Assembly (NCBI GenBank): GCA_030950365.1
Contig: JAUZRQ010000038.1
Location: 1 to 64,000, forward strand
Origin: Candidatus Zhuqueibacterota bacterium
GTDB lineage: Bacteria > Zhuqueibacterota > Zhuqueibacteria > Zhuqueibacterales > Geothermadaptataceae
Direction: 5' to 3'
Length of the DNA stretch: 64,000 nucleotides
Below, piece by piece: positions 1 to 6,647 of this stretch. Position 1 is the first letter of the stretch. Each line of letters begins with the position of its first letter. The position numbers were made by a program, and so were the translations under genes. The notes under the pieces are model-generated. The model was not told the origin of the DNA. It did not search any database and worked only from the letters and a program-made list of their open reading frames with translations.

Positions 1-165
1 CAGCACGTCCCTGAGCCAGGCGAACGGTTCGATGCCGTGTAATTTGGCTGTGGTCAACAGACTGTACAGCATGGCCGCCCGGCGCGCGCCTTCATGGGAG
101 CCGGCAAAGAGGTCGTTTTTTAGGCCCGGGACCAGCGGCAGATTGCGCAGGCTTTTCGGTTTGTG
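1..165 (-). pseudogene. IS66-family transposase (TnpC) C-terminal remnant
   Basis: Read on the minus strand, this stretch encodes a run containing NDLFAGSHEGARRAAMLYSL and then AKLHGIEPFAWLRDVL, which matches the conserved C-terminal end of IS66 transposases. The fragment continues off the left edge of the window. Its reading frame differs from that of the small TnpA-like ORF that runs into it, and the rest of the transposase and the usual middle gene (tnpB) are absent between them. I infer an internally deleted element whose joint lies at roughly 130-175. It cannot make an active transposase from what is visible. Confidence 0.75.
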
Positions 166-352
166 ACGAGACCGCGTGGGTTATTCGGTATTTTTGCAGC
201 CAGTACCGGAAAACGGCATAGGATAGATGGGTTTCTCGGCAGAACGCTTTTTGTGAAAGTCCGCTGCTCAGATACCTTTTGACCAGGGGCCACATGGTGG
301 CTGCGGTAATCCGCCCGGCAGGCTTGCTTTGGGCCGGTGCTTGTCGTGACAT
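92..352 (-). CDS. IS66-type accessory protein TnpA-like, truncated (86 aa)
   Basis: The protein carries a helix-turn-helix-like stretch, SGLSQKAFCRETHLSYAVF followed by RYWLQKYR, characteristic of the small IS66 Orf1/TnpA protein that accompanies the transposase. The start is well supported: AAGGAGTG lies a few bases upstream of the ATG. The C-terminal third (after about residue 45) is Pro/Ala/Lys-rich and unlike the family. The ORF ends inside sequence that, in another frame, encodes the end of the IS66 transposase, so its last residues are probably read-through over a deletion joint. Probably non-functional by itself. Confidence 0.65.
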   Translation of the reverse strand: MSRQAPAQSKPAGRITAATMWPLVKRYLSSGLSQKAFCRETHLSYAVFRYWLQKYRITHAVSSQTEKPAQSAAGPGPKKRPLCRLP

Positions 353-439
353 GGCAACACTCCTTTCGTCAATTTGCTGCTAATCTACGAAAAGAGCCTG
401 GAAAATGAAAGATGCACTCCGGCGGACGGATACCTTCAT

Positions 440-2392
440 TTAACGTACTAACAAAAGTTTCTTTGTTTCTGATAGGCCACCGATCGTAACTTTGTAAAAA
501 TACACGCCGCTTTTCACTTGCCTTCCTTTCGCATTTTTTCCATTCCAGACCACATTATGCGAGCCAGGATTCAGTACGCTATCCACCAGTTTTATGACAG
601 AACGCCCCAACAAATCGTATATTGCAAGCGTGACATGGGAACGTCTTTCTAACCAAAACATAATCGTTGTGTTCGGGTTAAACGGATTGGGGTAATTCTG
701 AGATAAGCCAAAGCCATCGATGGCAGGTTTCACTTCGGGCAACTCGATGCTTGTTGGTAAACTACTTAAAATTTCGATCTCACTCCATGAAACCCATGAA
801 GGGCTTTCAACGGTTTCTACTTTAATGAAACGTACATTCGACCATGAGGGCCCGGCGGTCTGTTGTAAAATATCGCCGCTCTGGGTGAAACCTGAGAATT
901 CATGCAAAAGGTTGTACGGATCACCAGAATTGGTCTTACCCCAAATTCGATGTCGGGTGTTGCCTGCTGGAAATTGTTCCACCGCCAGTCGTAGGATGGC
1001 AATGTTCACGGGGGATTCAAGATCAATCTCGATCCATTGGGGAGGGTGAGCGCCCGCTCCCCAGTTGGTGTTCATCCAGCCATCTACTGCATGTTCAGCG
1101 GGTTGGTCTGGCAATGAGGAGGATGCGGTGACCGGTTTATGCAATGCCAGGTTATCTTCAAAAAAGTCGAAGGAGCCGGCCATGCAGGGGTCCGGGCGAC
1201 CTGTAACAGAAAGAACTTTGTTGATAGCTCCGCCGGCCTCCGTACCCGTCCACACCTCAGCATCATCTGTCCCTTGCCAGTGCCAATGCAACCAACCATC
1301 AAAACCGTAATCACAAGATGCGATTTGCCAGTCTTGCACCCCTCGTGCGGCTGCTTGCGGAGTCCGGAACACAAATTTGAATCCTCCGAATTCTCCCAGA
1401 ACAAGCGGTTTTGCTTCAAATCCCGAGATACCGAAATTTTCGACATATTGCGCCATGGTGAGGCCACCCGGTCCCGGATACAAATGGAGATCCAGAAAGT
1501 CTATGGCAGGGTTTGATAAAACATTGGTAATATCCACCAAACGGCCATCTTTGCGCCAGGCATGAGGCGTATCTGGTGCAAAAAATCCGATGGTGAACAG
1601 GGCTTCGGGATCGAGATTCCGGATGGACTGACTGATTTCAGCAATCCAGAAGTCCAATCCTTCTAAAACCATTTTCCGTTTTTGTTCCGGAAGGCTCATA
1701 TCGTACGTTTTGCCGTTGGCGGTTGTTACCATGCCGGAATTCAGGGACAGGGGAGGTTTATCGCCGAAAAAAAATTGCTCATTCCGCAATGCATAAGCCA
1801 AAATGATGTCTAATGGAGCATCGCGCTCGATCAACCCTTCCACGATTTCCGTCCAATAGTTTTTGTAAACAGCGAAGCCGACGGGGGAGAGATATTGCGC
1901 GTTCATATAGCCGTCAAAGGTGGTGCAGCATTGCGCTTCCACCTGCGGCACGTAGCCACCACGTTTTGGTAAATCATTGGAGGTCAAGATTACATAAATT
2001 TTGTGCGCTTTCGCGAGTTGAAGGAAATCCGCAATATTGTCTAAAAATGCTGCAGAAAGGCCGCCCGCGGGGTCTCCGATGCAGTCGCTACCGCAGTTAT
2101 CCACAAAAACACGAACCGTATTATACCCCTGCTCACGCATTTGCTGCAAAGCCGATGTGACCTTGCCGGAATCGTAGAACCGAGGCGAAAAAAGCCGGTC
2201 TTGCCTTTCTGCGAGGTCCAAAAAATTAGCACCGCGCACCACGAACGTTTCACCGCTACCCCGGTCGTAAAATTCTGCAACCCCATCCACCGAGCGAATG
2301 CCGATCCGGCTTATGGGTTGAGCGATGGCATTGGCTGCCATTATTCCAAACACGATGAAAACAGACAGATGATTTTTCTTTGGAAATTTCAT
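440..2392 (-). CDS. Secreted clan GH-A-like glycoside hydrolase with F5/8 type C domain and type IX sorting domain
   Basis: Predicted extracellular polysaccharide-degrading enzyme of 650 residues. The chosen ATG has AAGGA 7 nt upstream and gives a clean signal peptide (about residues 1-25, ending A-I-A-Q); the longer reading from 2431 does not. Residues about 30-390 look like a TIM-barrel hydrolase: ALRNEQ (E near 205) and LVLGEFGG (E near 334) sit where the acid/base and nucleophile glutamates of retaining GH5-like enzymes are found. Residues about 400-540 resemble a discoidin/CBM32 domain (NLALHKPVTASSS, HAVDG, WIEIDL). The last 90 residues are a canonical sorting domain: SQNYPNPFNPNTT, then DLLGRSV and KSGVYFYKV. 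Substrate and exact GH family cannot be read from sequence alone. It stands alone on this strand between the IS remnant and a long gap. Confidence 0.8.
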   Translation of the reverse strand: MKFPKKNHLSVFIVFGIMAANAIAQPISRIGIRSVDGVAEFYDRGSGETFVVRGANFLDLAERQDRLFSPRFYDSGKVTSALQQMREQGYNTVRVFVDNCGSDCIGDPAGGLSAAFLDNIADFLQLAKAHKIYVILTSNDLPKRGGYVPQVEAQCCTTFDGYMNAQYLSPVGFAVYKNYWTEIVEGLIERDAPLDIILAYALRNEQFFFGDKPPLSLNSGMVTTANGKTYDMSLPEQKRKMVLEGLDFWIAEISQSIRNLDPEALFTIGFFAPDTPHAWRKDGRLVDITNVLSNPAIDFLDLHLYPGPGGLTMAQYVENFGISGFEAKPLVLGEFGGFKFVFRTPQAAARGVQDWQIASCDYGFDGWLHWHWQGTDDAEVWTGTEAGGAINKVLSVTGRPDPCMAGSFDFFEDNLALHKPVTASSSLPDQPAEHAVDGWMNTNWGAGAHPPQWIEIDLESPVNIAILRLAVEQFPAGNTRHRIWGKTNSGDPYNLLHEFSGFTQSGDILQQTAGPSWSNVRFIKVETVESPSWVSWSEIEILSSLPTSIELPEVKPAIDGFGLSQNYPNPFNPNTTIMFWLERRSHVTLAIYDLLGRSVIKLVDSVLNPGSHNVVWNGKNAKGRQVKSGVYFYKVTIGGLSETKKLLLVR

Positions 2393-2428
2393 GAGGTTTT
2401 CCTTTAGATTGTGCGTGGACGTGAGCGT

Positions 2429-2445
2429 CACTCCCGCAGGGAGTG
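2429..2445. other. Perfect hairpin in the leader of the glycoside hydrolase gene
   Basis: CACTCCC, a GCA loop, and GGGAGTG form a perfect 7-bp stem 37 nt upstream of the hydrolase start. There is no T-run after it on either strand, so it is not an ordinary terminator. It could be a leader structure or part of the neighbouring attC-like element. Confidence 0.5.
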
Positions 2446-2451
2446 GCTTTT

Positions 2452-2507
2452 CCAGCGCTTGTTAAGCCGAGCGCGAAGCGCGTCGGCGTAATCTGTTTGT
2501 TACCGAC
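2452..2507 (+). repeat. attC-like (integron recombination site-like) imperfect hairpin
   Basis: GCTTG, then TTAAGCCGAGCGCGAAGC and GCGTCGGC, ending in TTTGTTAC, lines up closely with the bottom strand of the aadA-type attC sites of mobile integrons. The hairpin GCCGA(G)CGCG-AAG-CGCG-TCGGC carries one bulged base, and extrahelical bases are typical of attC. The outer core boxes are imperfect: GTTACCG and CCAGCGC instead of the GTTRRRY / RYYYAAC pair. It is either a decayed attC site or an unrelated palindrome of similar shape. Confidence 0.4.
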
Positions 2508-2830
2508 TCGGGCGATGGGCTGTCCATAGCACAGCACGAATTGGAGTCAAAAACGGGTGCTTACCTCGCAGACGGTCTATCCGGAATTGTCATGGAATTC
2601 CTTGATAAACGTATCCAATGGCAAGTTTGAAGGAAGCCAATGCCATTCCCCATATAAGTCAGGGGGCTTGAAAAAGAAAAGTCTTCGGAAAATCGGAAGG
2701 GAGCTAGATGGCATTTTGATAACTAAAATAAGAATTGCTGGAAAGATGTCAAGCCATTTTTGCGGTGTTTTGTCGCTGAATGGTAATCTTTTTTTCGCTT
2801 ATTCACGTAACGCAGCTTTTTCGGGGCAAT

Positions 2831-2926
2831 TCGTCATGGCGAGGATCCACCAGCCGGCGGAGACGACGCAATCTTCCCTTTTCAAGTAAGAGGACCGCCA
2901 CGCTCACGTCGTTCGCACGATGACGG
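2831..2926. repeat. Palindromic intergenic repeat, copy 1 (CGTCAT-GCGAG type)
   Basis: The element begins TCGTCATGGCGAGGA and ends CGCACGATGACGG, so its ends are imperfect inverted repeats. The same ends occur at 3031-3148. No coding capacity. The form is that of a small dispersed palindromic repeat. Confidence 0.5.
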
Positions 2927-3030
2927 ATTGCCTTACCTTTCTCCAGGACAAGGCTAACGGTTTGATTGCAAAGCAATTGCATTGTAGAATTCGAAACTTT
3001 TCAGTCATCATCACCAAAGGAACCCGACTT

Positions 3031-3148
3031 CGTCATCGCGAGCGTCCGCTTTCGGCGGACGCGCCTGTCCGACTGCTGGCGGATGGCGATCTCCGAGGAA
3101 GAAGCAAGGGGATTGTCTCGCCCGCCGAAGGCGGGCTCGCAATGACGG
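3031..3148. repeat. Palindromic intergenic repeat, copy 2 (CGTCAT-GCGAG type)
   Basis: It begins CGTCATCGCGAGCG and ends GGGCTCGCAATGACGG, with nested hairpins inside: CGTCCGCTTTCGGCGGACG at the left and CCCGCCGAAGGCGGGC at the right. The outer ends are inverted repeats of each other and match copy 1. Confidence 0.6.
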
Positions 3149-3473
3149 ATGATGGTCTCAACAGTTGCTCGAATTCTGGTTAATATGCATAAGCCTGGTC
3201 TTTTTTAGTCAATCTCCAGGCTACGAAATGGACCGTTCAACAACCGCTTTTCAATTGTGTGTCACGGATAGGCAGGAAACACGTAGGCCACGGATTAACG
3301 CGGATAAGCGCGGATTGGATTGTGAGATGCTTTTCAATCGGGGTACTACGTCAGCGTGCAAAAAGTCCGTTATGCAAGCTTTCATGCAGATTCGTGGCTA
3401 AACATTTTGTGTAGGCGAGCAGATTACCAATTCGGCTTCCGTCCATTCCAGTGCGTAAAATCGTCTGTGGCTT

Positions 3474-3507
3474 AAAAAACAAAAGGCGGTCAGAGACCGC
3501 CTCTTTT
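3474..3507 (-). terminator. Rho-independent terminator of the persulfide dioxygenase gene
   Basis: On the minus strand GGCGGTC-TCT-GACCGCC forms a perfect 7-bp stem followed by TTTTGTTTTTT. It lies 55 nt past the stop codon of the gene ending at 3563. Its core GTC-AGA-GAC also occurs in two hairpins near 6.5 kb. Confidence 0.85.
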
Positions 3508-3562
3508 CCAGGTACTATCCACGTTCATTCGAATCATCCGTCACCATGCCACATCCATCCAA

Positions 3563-5050
3563 TCATGCAGGCTGATTCTCTTTTTGGGAAGCCGATGCGT
3601 TGCCAATAGTGTGCAGCGTGGTGTCGGCGCCGTCGCGGGAGATGGGCAGGCGCGCCAGCATCCAGGCCATGAAGCCGCCTTCCAGGTTGGTGACGTTCTC
3701 GTAGCCGCGGCTTTGCAGCAGGGTCGTGGCCACAAAGCTGCGGCCGCCGCTCTGGCAGTTCACTACGATCTGCCGGTCCCGTGGCACCCGGTCCATGTCT
3801 TCCAGCAGCCGCGTCAGCGGCACGTTCACCGAGCCCGGTATGTGCCCGGCGCGGTATTCGTGATCCGCCCGAACATCCAGCACCAGTAGCTCGCGCGCTT
3901 CGATGGCGTGCTTCACTTCGTGTACCGTCTTCAGATCGATTTTGTGCAGCGGCTGGCGTACGACCATCGGATAGGTCTTCAGCGTGTCCGTCGGGAAATA
4001 GCCGCGGATGTTATCCAGTCCGACGCGGATGAGCGCCGTCACCGCTTCTTCGAGCCGGTCCTCATCCACAATCAGGTAAATGGGCTGATCGTACGGCAGC
4101 ACCCAACCGGCATAGGTGTTGAACGAGCGATTGAGCGGGATGCCCACCGTGCCAAGGATGTGGCCGAGGGCGTATTCGGCCTGCGAGCGGGTATCGACGA
4201 TCCAGGCGCGTTCCTGCACCAGCTTCGCCAGGACGCGGGCGTCCAGCCGCGGCACCTGCGGCAATCCGCCGAGCACCTTCGGCCCCTCCTTATTCACCCG
4301 CTTCATCACCGCAAAATATTTCGGCGGATCGGGCTGACCTGCGAGCACGGCCTTCACGAACGCCTCTTCGCTGTCGATATCAAAGGCCCAGTTGAACCGC
4401 TTTTCGTAACCGAGCGTGGAGGTGGGAACGGCGCCAAGGGATTTTCCGCAGGCGCTGCCCGCGCCGTGCGCCGGCCAGACCTGCAGGTAGTCCGGCAGCT
4501 CGCGGATTTTTTGCAGCGACTGGAACAGTTGCCGCGCTCCGATTTCTTTGGTGCCTTTGATGCCGGCGGCTTCTTCCAGCAGGTCGGGGCGGCCGACATC
4601 GCCGACGAACAGGAAGTCACCGGTAAAGATGCCCATGGGCTCGCTGGCCGCGGCCGTATCGGTGAGCAGAAACGACATGTGCTCGGGCGTGTGGCCGGGG
4701 GTGTGCAGCGCTTTGAACTCGATGTTGCCGACGCGCCAGGTGTCGCCGTCTTTGAGTAGCACGTGATCGTACGGCTCGAGATATTCGTATTTCCATTCCG
4801 AGCCGCCTTCGTCCGACACATACAGCCGCGCGCCGACGCGTTCGGCCAGTTCGCGCGCGCCGGACACGAAATCCGCGTGGATATGCGTCTCGGTCACCGC
4901 CGTGATGACCAGATTTTCTCTGGCGGCCAGCTCGAGATATTGATCGATGTCCCGGCCCGGATCGATCACGATCGCTTCGCCGGTGGCCTGACAGCCCACC
5001 AGATAGGACGCATGGGCCAATTTATCATCATAAATATACCGCAGTAGCAT
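3563..5050 (-). CDS. Persulfide dioxygenase-like MBL-fold protein fused to two rhodanese domains
   Basis: Predicted cytoplasmic sulfur-metabolism enzyme (495 aa) that would oxidise persulfides to sulfite. Residues about 1-245 are an ETHE1-like metallo-beta-lactamase fold: HIHADF (H56, H58, D60), HTPGH (H120) and FTGDFLF (D145). H56, H120 and D145 match the single-iron ligand set of persulfide dioxygenases; the usual His after HxHxD is Phe, consistent with loss of a second metal site. Two rhodanese domains follow. The first (about 270-365) has no catalytic Cys in its active-site loop. The second (about 385-475) has CQSGGRS and looks active. The ATG at 5050 has GAGGTG 5 nt upstream and is preferred to the in-frame GTG at 5056. 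The gene stands alone and ends at a strong terminator. Confidence 0.85.
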   Translation of the reverse strand: MLLRYIYDDKLAHASYLVGCQATGEAIVIDPGRDIDQYLELAARENLVITAVTETHIHADFVSGARELAERVGARLYVSDEGGSEWKYEYLEPYDHVLLKDGDTWRVGNIEFKALHTPGHTPEHMSFLLTDTAAASEPMGIFTGDFLFVGDVGRPDLLEEAAGIKGTKEIGARQLFQSLQKIRELPDYLQVWPAHGAGSACGKSLGAVPTSTLGYEKRFNWAFDIDSEEAFVKAVLAGQPDPPKYFAVMKRVNKEGPKVLGGLPQVPRLDARVLAKLVQERAWIVDTRSQAEYALGHILGTVGIPLNRSFNTYAGWVLPYDQPIYLIVDEDRLEEAVTALIRVGLDNIRGYFPTDTLKTYPMVVRQPLHKIDLKTVHEVKHAIEARELLVLDVRADHEYRAGHIPGSVNVPLTRLLEDMDRVPRDRQIVVNCQSGGRSFVATTLLQSRGYENVTNLEGGFMAWMLARLPISRDGADTTLHTIGNASASQKENQPA

Positions 5051-5200
5051 AGTCACCTCGCCAGTTGGTTTGAACTATCTCCGGGTTATTGGATTGATAT
5101 GCAGGGCGCAATTTCGGAACCAGGGGCCCCATCGCCATCTCGCCATCCAGGCGCCAGGTTCCAATATAAAAAATAGCACACCAATCCATAAGGAAATTTT

Positions 5201-6016
5201 TCAATTCTTCTTTTTAGTTTGATGCTTTTGCTGCAAGTTTTTGGTCAGATTGGGGAGCAAAATTTCTTTCACCCAGCGATAGTCCGGCGTGATGGCCAGT
5301 GCCTTATCGAACGCCTGCCTGGCGCGCGCGGAGTCGCTGTTTTGCTGATAGGCCAGTCCGAGCCAGGCAAATGCCTCTTCATGTCCCCAGTCTGGCGCCA
5401 GGGAGTCCGCCGCGTTGAACCGCGCAAACAGCTCCGTGGCCCGGCGAAACCCCGCCAGGCCCTTGTCCGTGCTTCCGCCAAACATGGGTGGCGTGAAAAA
5501 CAGCCGGAGGGCGTTCAGCAGCACGACGCGAGGATTTTGCGGCTCCAGCGCCAGCGCCGCCTGCATGTTTTTCGCCGACTGCGGTCCGAGAAACATGGCC
5601 GAGGCCGGTTCATACTGAATTTTTTGTCCGAGGCAGGAACTCAGCAGGGCATAGGCTTCGGCAAAGCGGTTGTCCAGCCGGATGGCCTGTTTGAGATGCT
5701 CGATGGCGCGATCGAGGAGCTGCCGCGCACGCTGGCGGTCTTTAGGCTGGTAAAAGAGCGACATGCGATAGTCGGCGTAGCCGAGATAGTAGTGCGTCCA
5801 TTTCTGCAAGGGTTTGATGGACAGCAGTCGTTCGAACATGCCGCGGGCTTCATGCATTTGTTCGATATCCCATTGCGCCACGGCCTGATTGAGTTGTTGC
5901 CTGGCCTGCAGGAGGCCGGTGCGGGCTTCCTGCACGCTTTGGGCCGATACGGACAGGGCCGGGATGAAGAGAAACAGGCAAGCCAACAGCGAGCATGGGG
6001 TAAGAATACGGTTCAT
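5201..6016 (-). CDS. Exported TPR-repeat protein
   Basis: A 271-residue protein with a signal peptide of about 25 residues (LLACLFLFIPALSVSAQS) and alpha-helical repeats. TPR-like units are recognisable at about 48-80, 95-130 (AIEHLKQAIRLDNRFAEAYA), 145-165 and 210-250 (ARARQAFDKALAITPDY). It probably acts in the periplasm as a scaffold, but no partner is evident. GAGGTG lies about 10 nt before the ATG. The tail is Lys/Gln-rich (KHQTKKKN). No catalytic motif is visible. Confidence 0.75.
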   Translation of the reverse strand: MNRILTPCSLLACLFLFIPALSVSAQSVQEARTGLLQARQQLNQAVAQWDIEQMHEARGMFERLLSIKPLQKWTHYYLGYADYRMSLFYQPKDRQRARQLLDRAIEHLKQAIRLDNRFAEAYALLSSCLGQKIQYEPASAMFLGPQSAKNMQAALALEPQNPRVVLLNALRLFFTPPMFGGSTDKGLAGFRRATELFARFNAADSLAPDWGHEEAFAWLGLAYQQNSDSARARQAFDKALAITPDYRWVKEILLPNLTKNLQQKHQTKKKN

Positions 6017-6208
6017 GATGAGGCACCTCGTTGTTTGGGGTTCCAGGAGATTGATGATTGCGGATAATAATGTATCGTATTTGATACCTCTGTTTTGATG
6101 GAACCACGAAGAACGCGAAGGACACGAAGAAAAGCGAAGGTTATTTGATAATGCAATGGCGTTGATCGGTGCAAATCTGTGGTGACGTGTTCATGGTAAA
6201 AGTGCGCA

Positions 6209-6235
6209 GTTTCACAAGCTGGGAGCTTGTGAAAC
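6209..6235. repeat. Perfect 12-bp hairpin, CACAAGCT family copy 1
   Basis: GTTTCACAAGCT, loop GGG, AGCTTGTGAAAC: a perfect palindrome. The inner eight base pairs recur at 6458-6476 with loop GGA. There is no T-run on either side. Confidence 0.8.
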
Positions 6236-6457
6236 GACGAGCTGCCGCTTTTTCCGCATTTGGGTTGAACCACGAAGAGCACGAAGCTCACGAAGAAAAG
6301 CCGTTTTCTTTCTTCCTTCGCGACCTTTGTGGTTGATAATCTTTCCCTGAATTAGATCAGAAAAGTATTGATCACCCCAAAGCGCAGGAGAATACAAAAA
6401 ATAATTGCCTGGCAATCTGGGTTTTATCCGCGTTAATCCGTAGCTAATGCAAAAATC

Positions 6458-6476
6458 CACAAGCTGGAAGCTTGTG
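6458..6476. repeat. CACAAGCT-family hairpin copy 2
   Basis: CACAAGCT, loop GGA, AGCTTGTG. It has the same stem as the hairpin at 6209-6235 but different flanks, so it is a second copy of a short dispersed palindrome. Confidence 0.7.
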
Positions 6477-6495
6477 CTACGAGGCTGATCGATCT

Positions 6496-6516
6496 AACAG
6501 CGTCTCTGACGCTGTT
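6496..6516. repeat. GTCAGAGAC-core hairpin, copy A
   Basis: AACAGCGTC, loop TCT, GACGCTGTT: a perfect 9-bp stem. On the other strand its centre reads GTC-AGA-GAC, the same centre as the hairpin at 6544-6564 and the terminator at 3474-3507. The outer stem bases differ in each. Confidence 0.7.
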
Positions 6517-6543
6517 TTGGAGGCGATGGATGTGGTCCTCGGA

Positions 6544-6564
6544 TACACGGTCAGAGACCGTGTA
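6544..6564. repeat. GTCAGAGAC-core hairpin, copy B
   Basis: TACACGGTC, loop AGA, GACCGTGTA: a perfect 9-bp stem, 27 nt after copy A. The centre is identical to copy A read on the other strand, while the outer stem differs. Confidence 0.7.
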
Positions 6565-6647
6565 GGATCGGTTGAAATTTTTTGAACCACAAAGCTCCCG
6601 GAGAAAAGCAGGAGCGGCGCGATATCCCTGGCGGAAGCTTAGCTGGA

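Larger units (their letters stand above)
2508..3473. other. Gene-poor stretch with two palindromic intergenic repeats
   Basis: About 1 kb without a convincing gene. The short ORFs here lack ribosome binding sites and recognisable domains, and several run through repeats. Two copies of an inverted-repeat family are present (listed separately). Around 3290-3320 there is a fragment of the form GGATTAACGCGGATAAGCGCGGATT, a degenerate tandem motif seen again near 6420-6440. Confidence 0.6.
6101..6606. repeat. Repeat-rich intergenic region (CACGAAG-type tandem fragments and hairpins)
   Basis: About 630 bp separate the TPR gene from the TonB receptor gene and hold no gene. CACGAAG-type fragments occur at 6101-6139 and 6266-6300, with a weaker one near 6580-6610 and another near 9070-9100. 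TTTATCCGCGTTAATCCG lies at about 6422-6440. Four separate hairpins are listed individually. The short ORFs in the area run through these repeats and lack coding support. Confidence 0.6.

Noticed and set aside
2557-3401. Three consecutive short plus-strand ORFs
   Set aside because: They read through palindromic repeats and degenerate repeat fragments, have no ribosome binding site and no recognisable domain.
3908-4759. Long antisense ORF opposite the persulfide dioxygenase gene
   Set aside because: It mirrors a clearly identified gene; the translation is His/Arg-rich without any domain, as expected of a GC-rich shadow frame.
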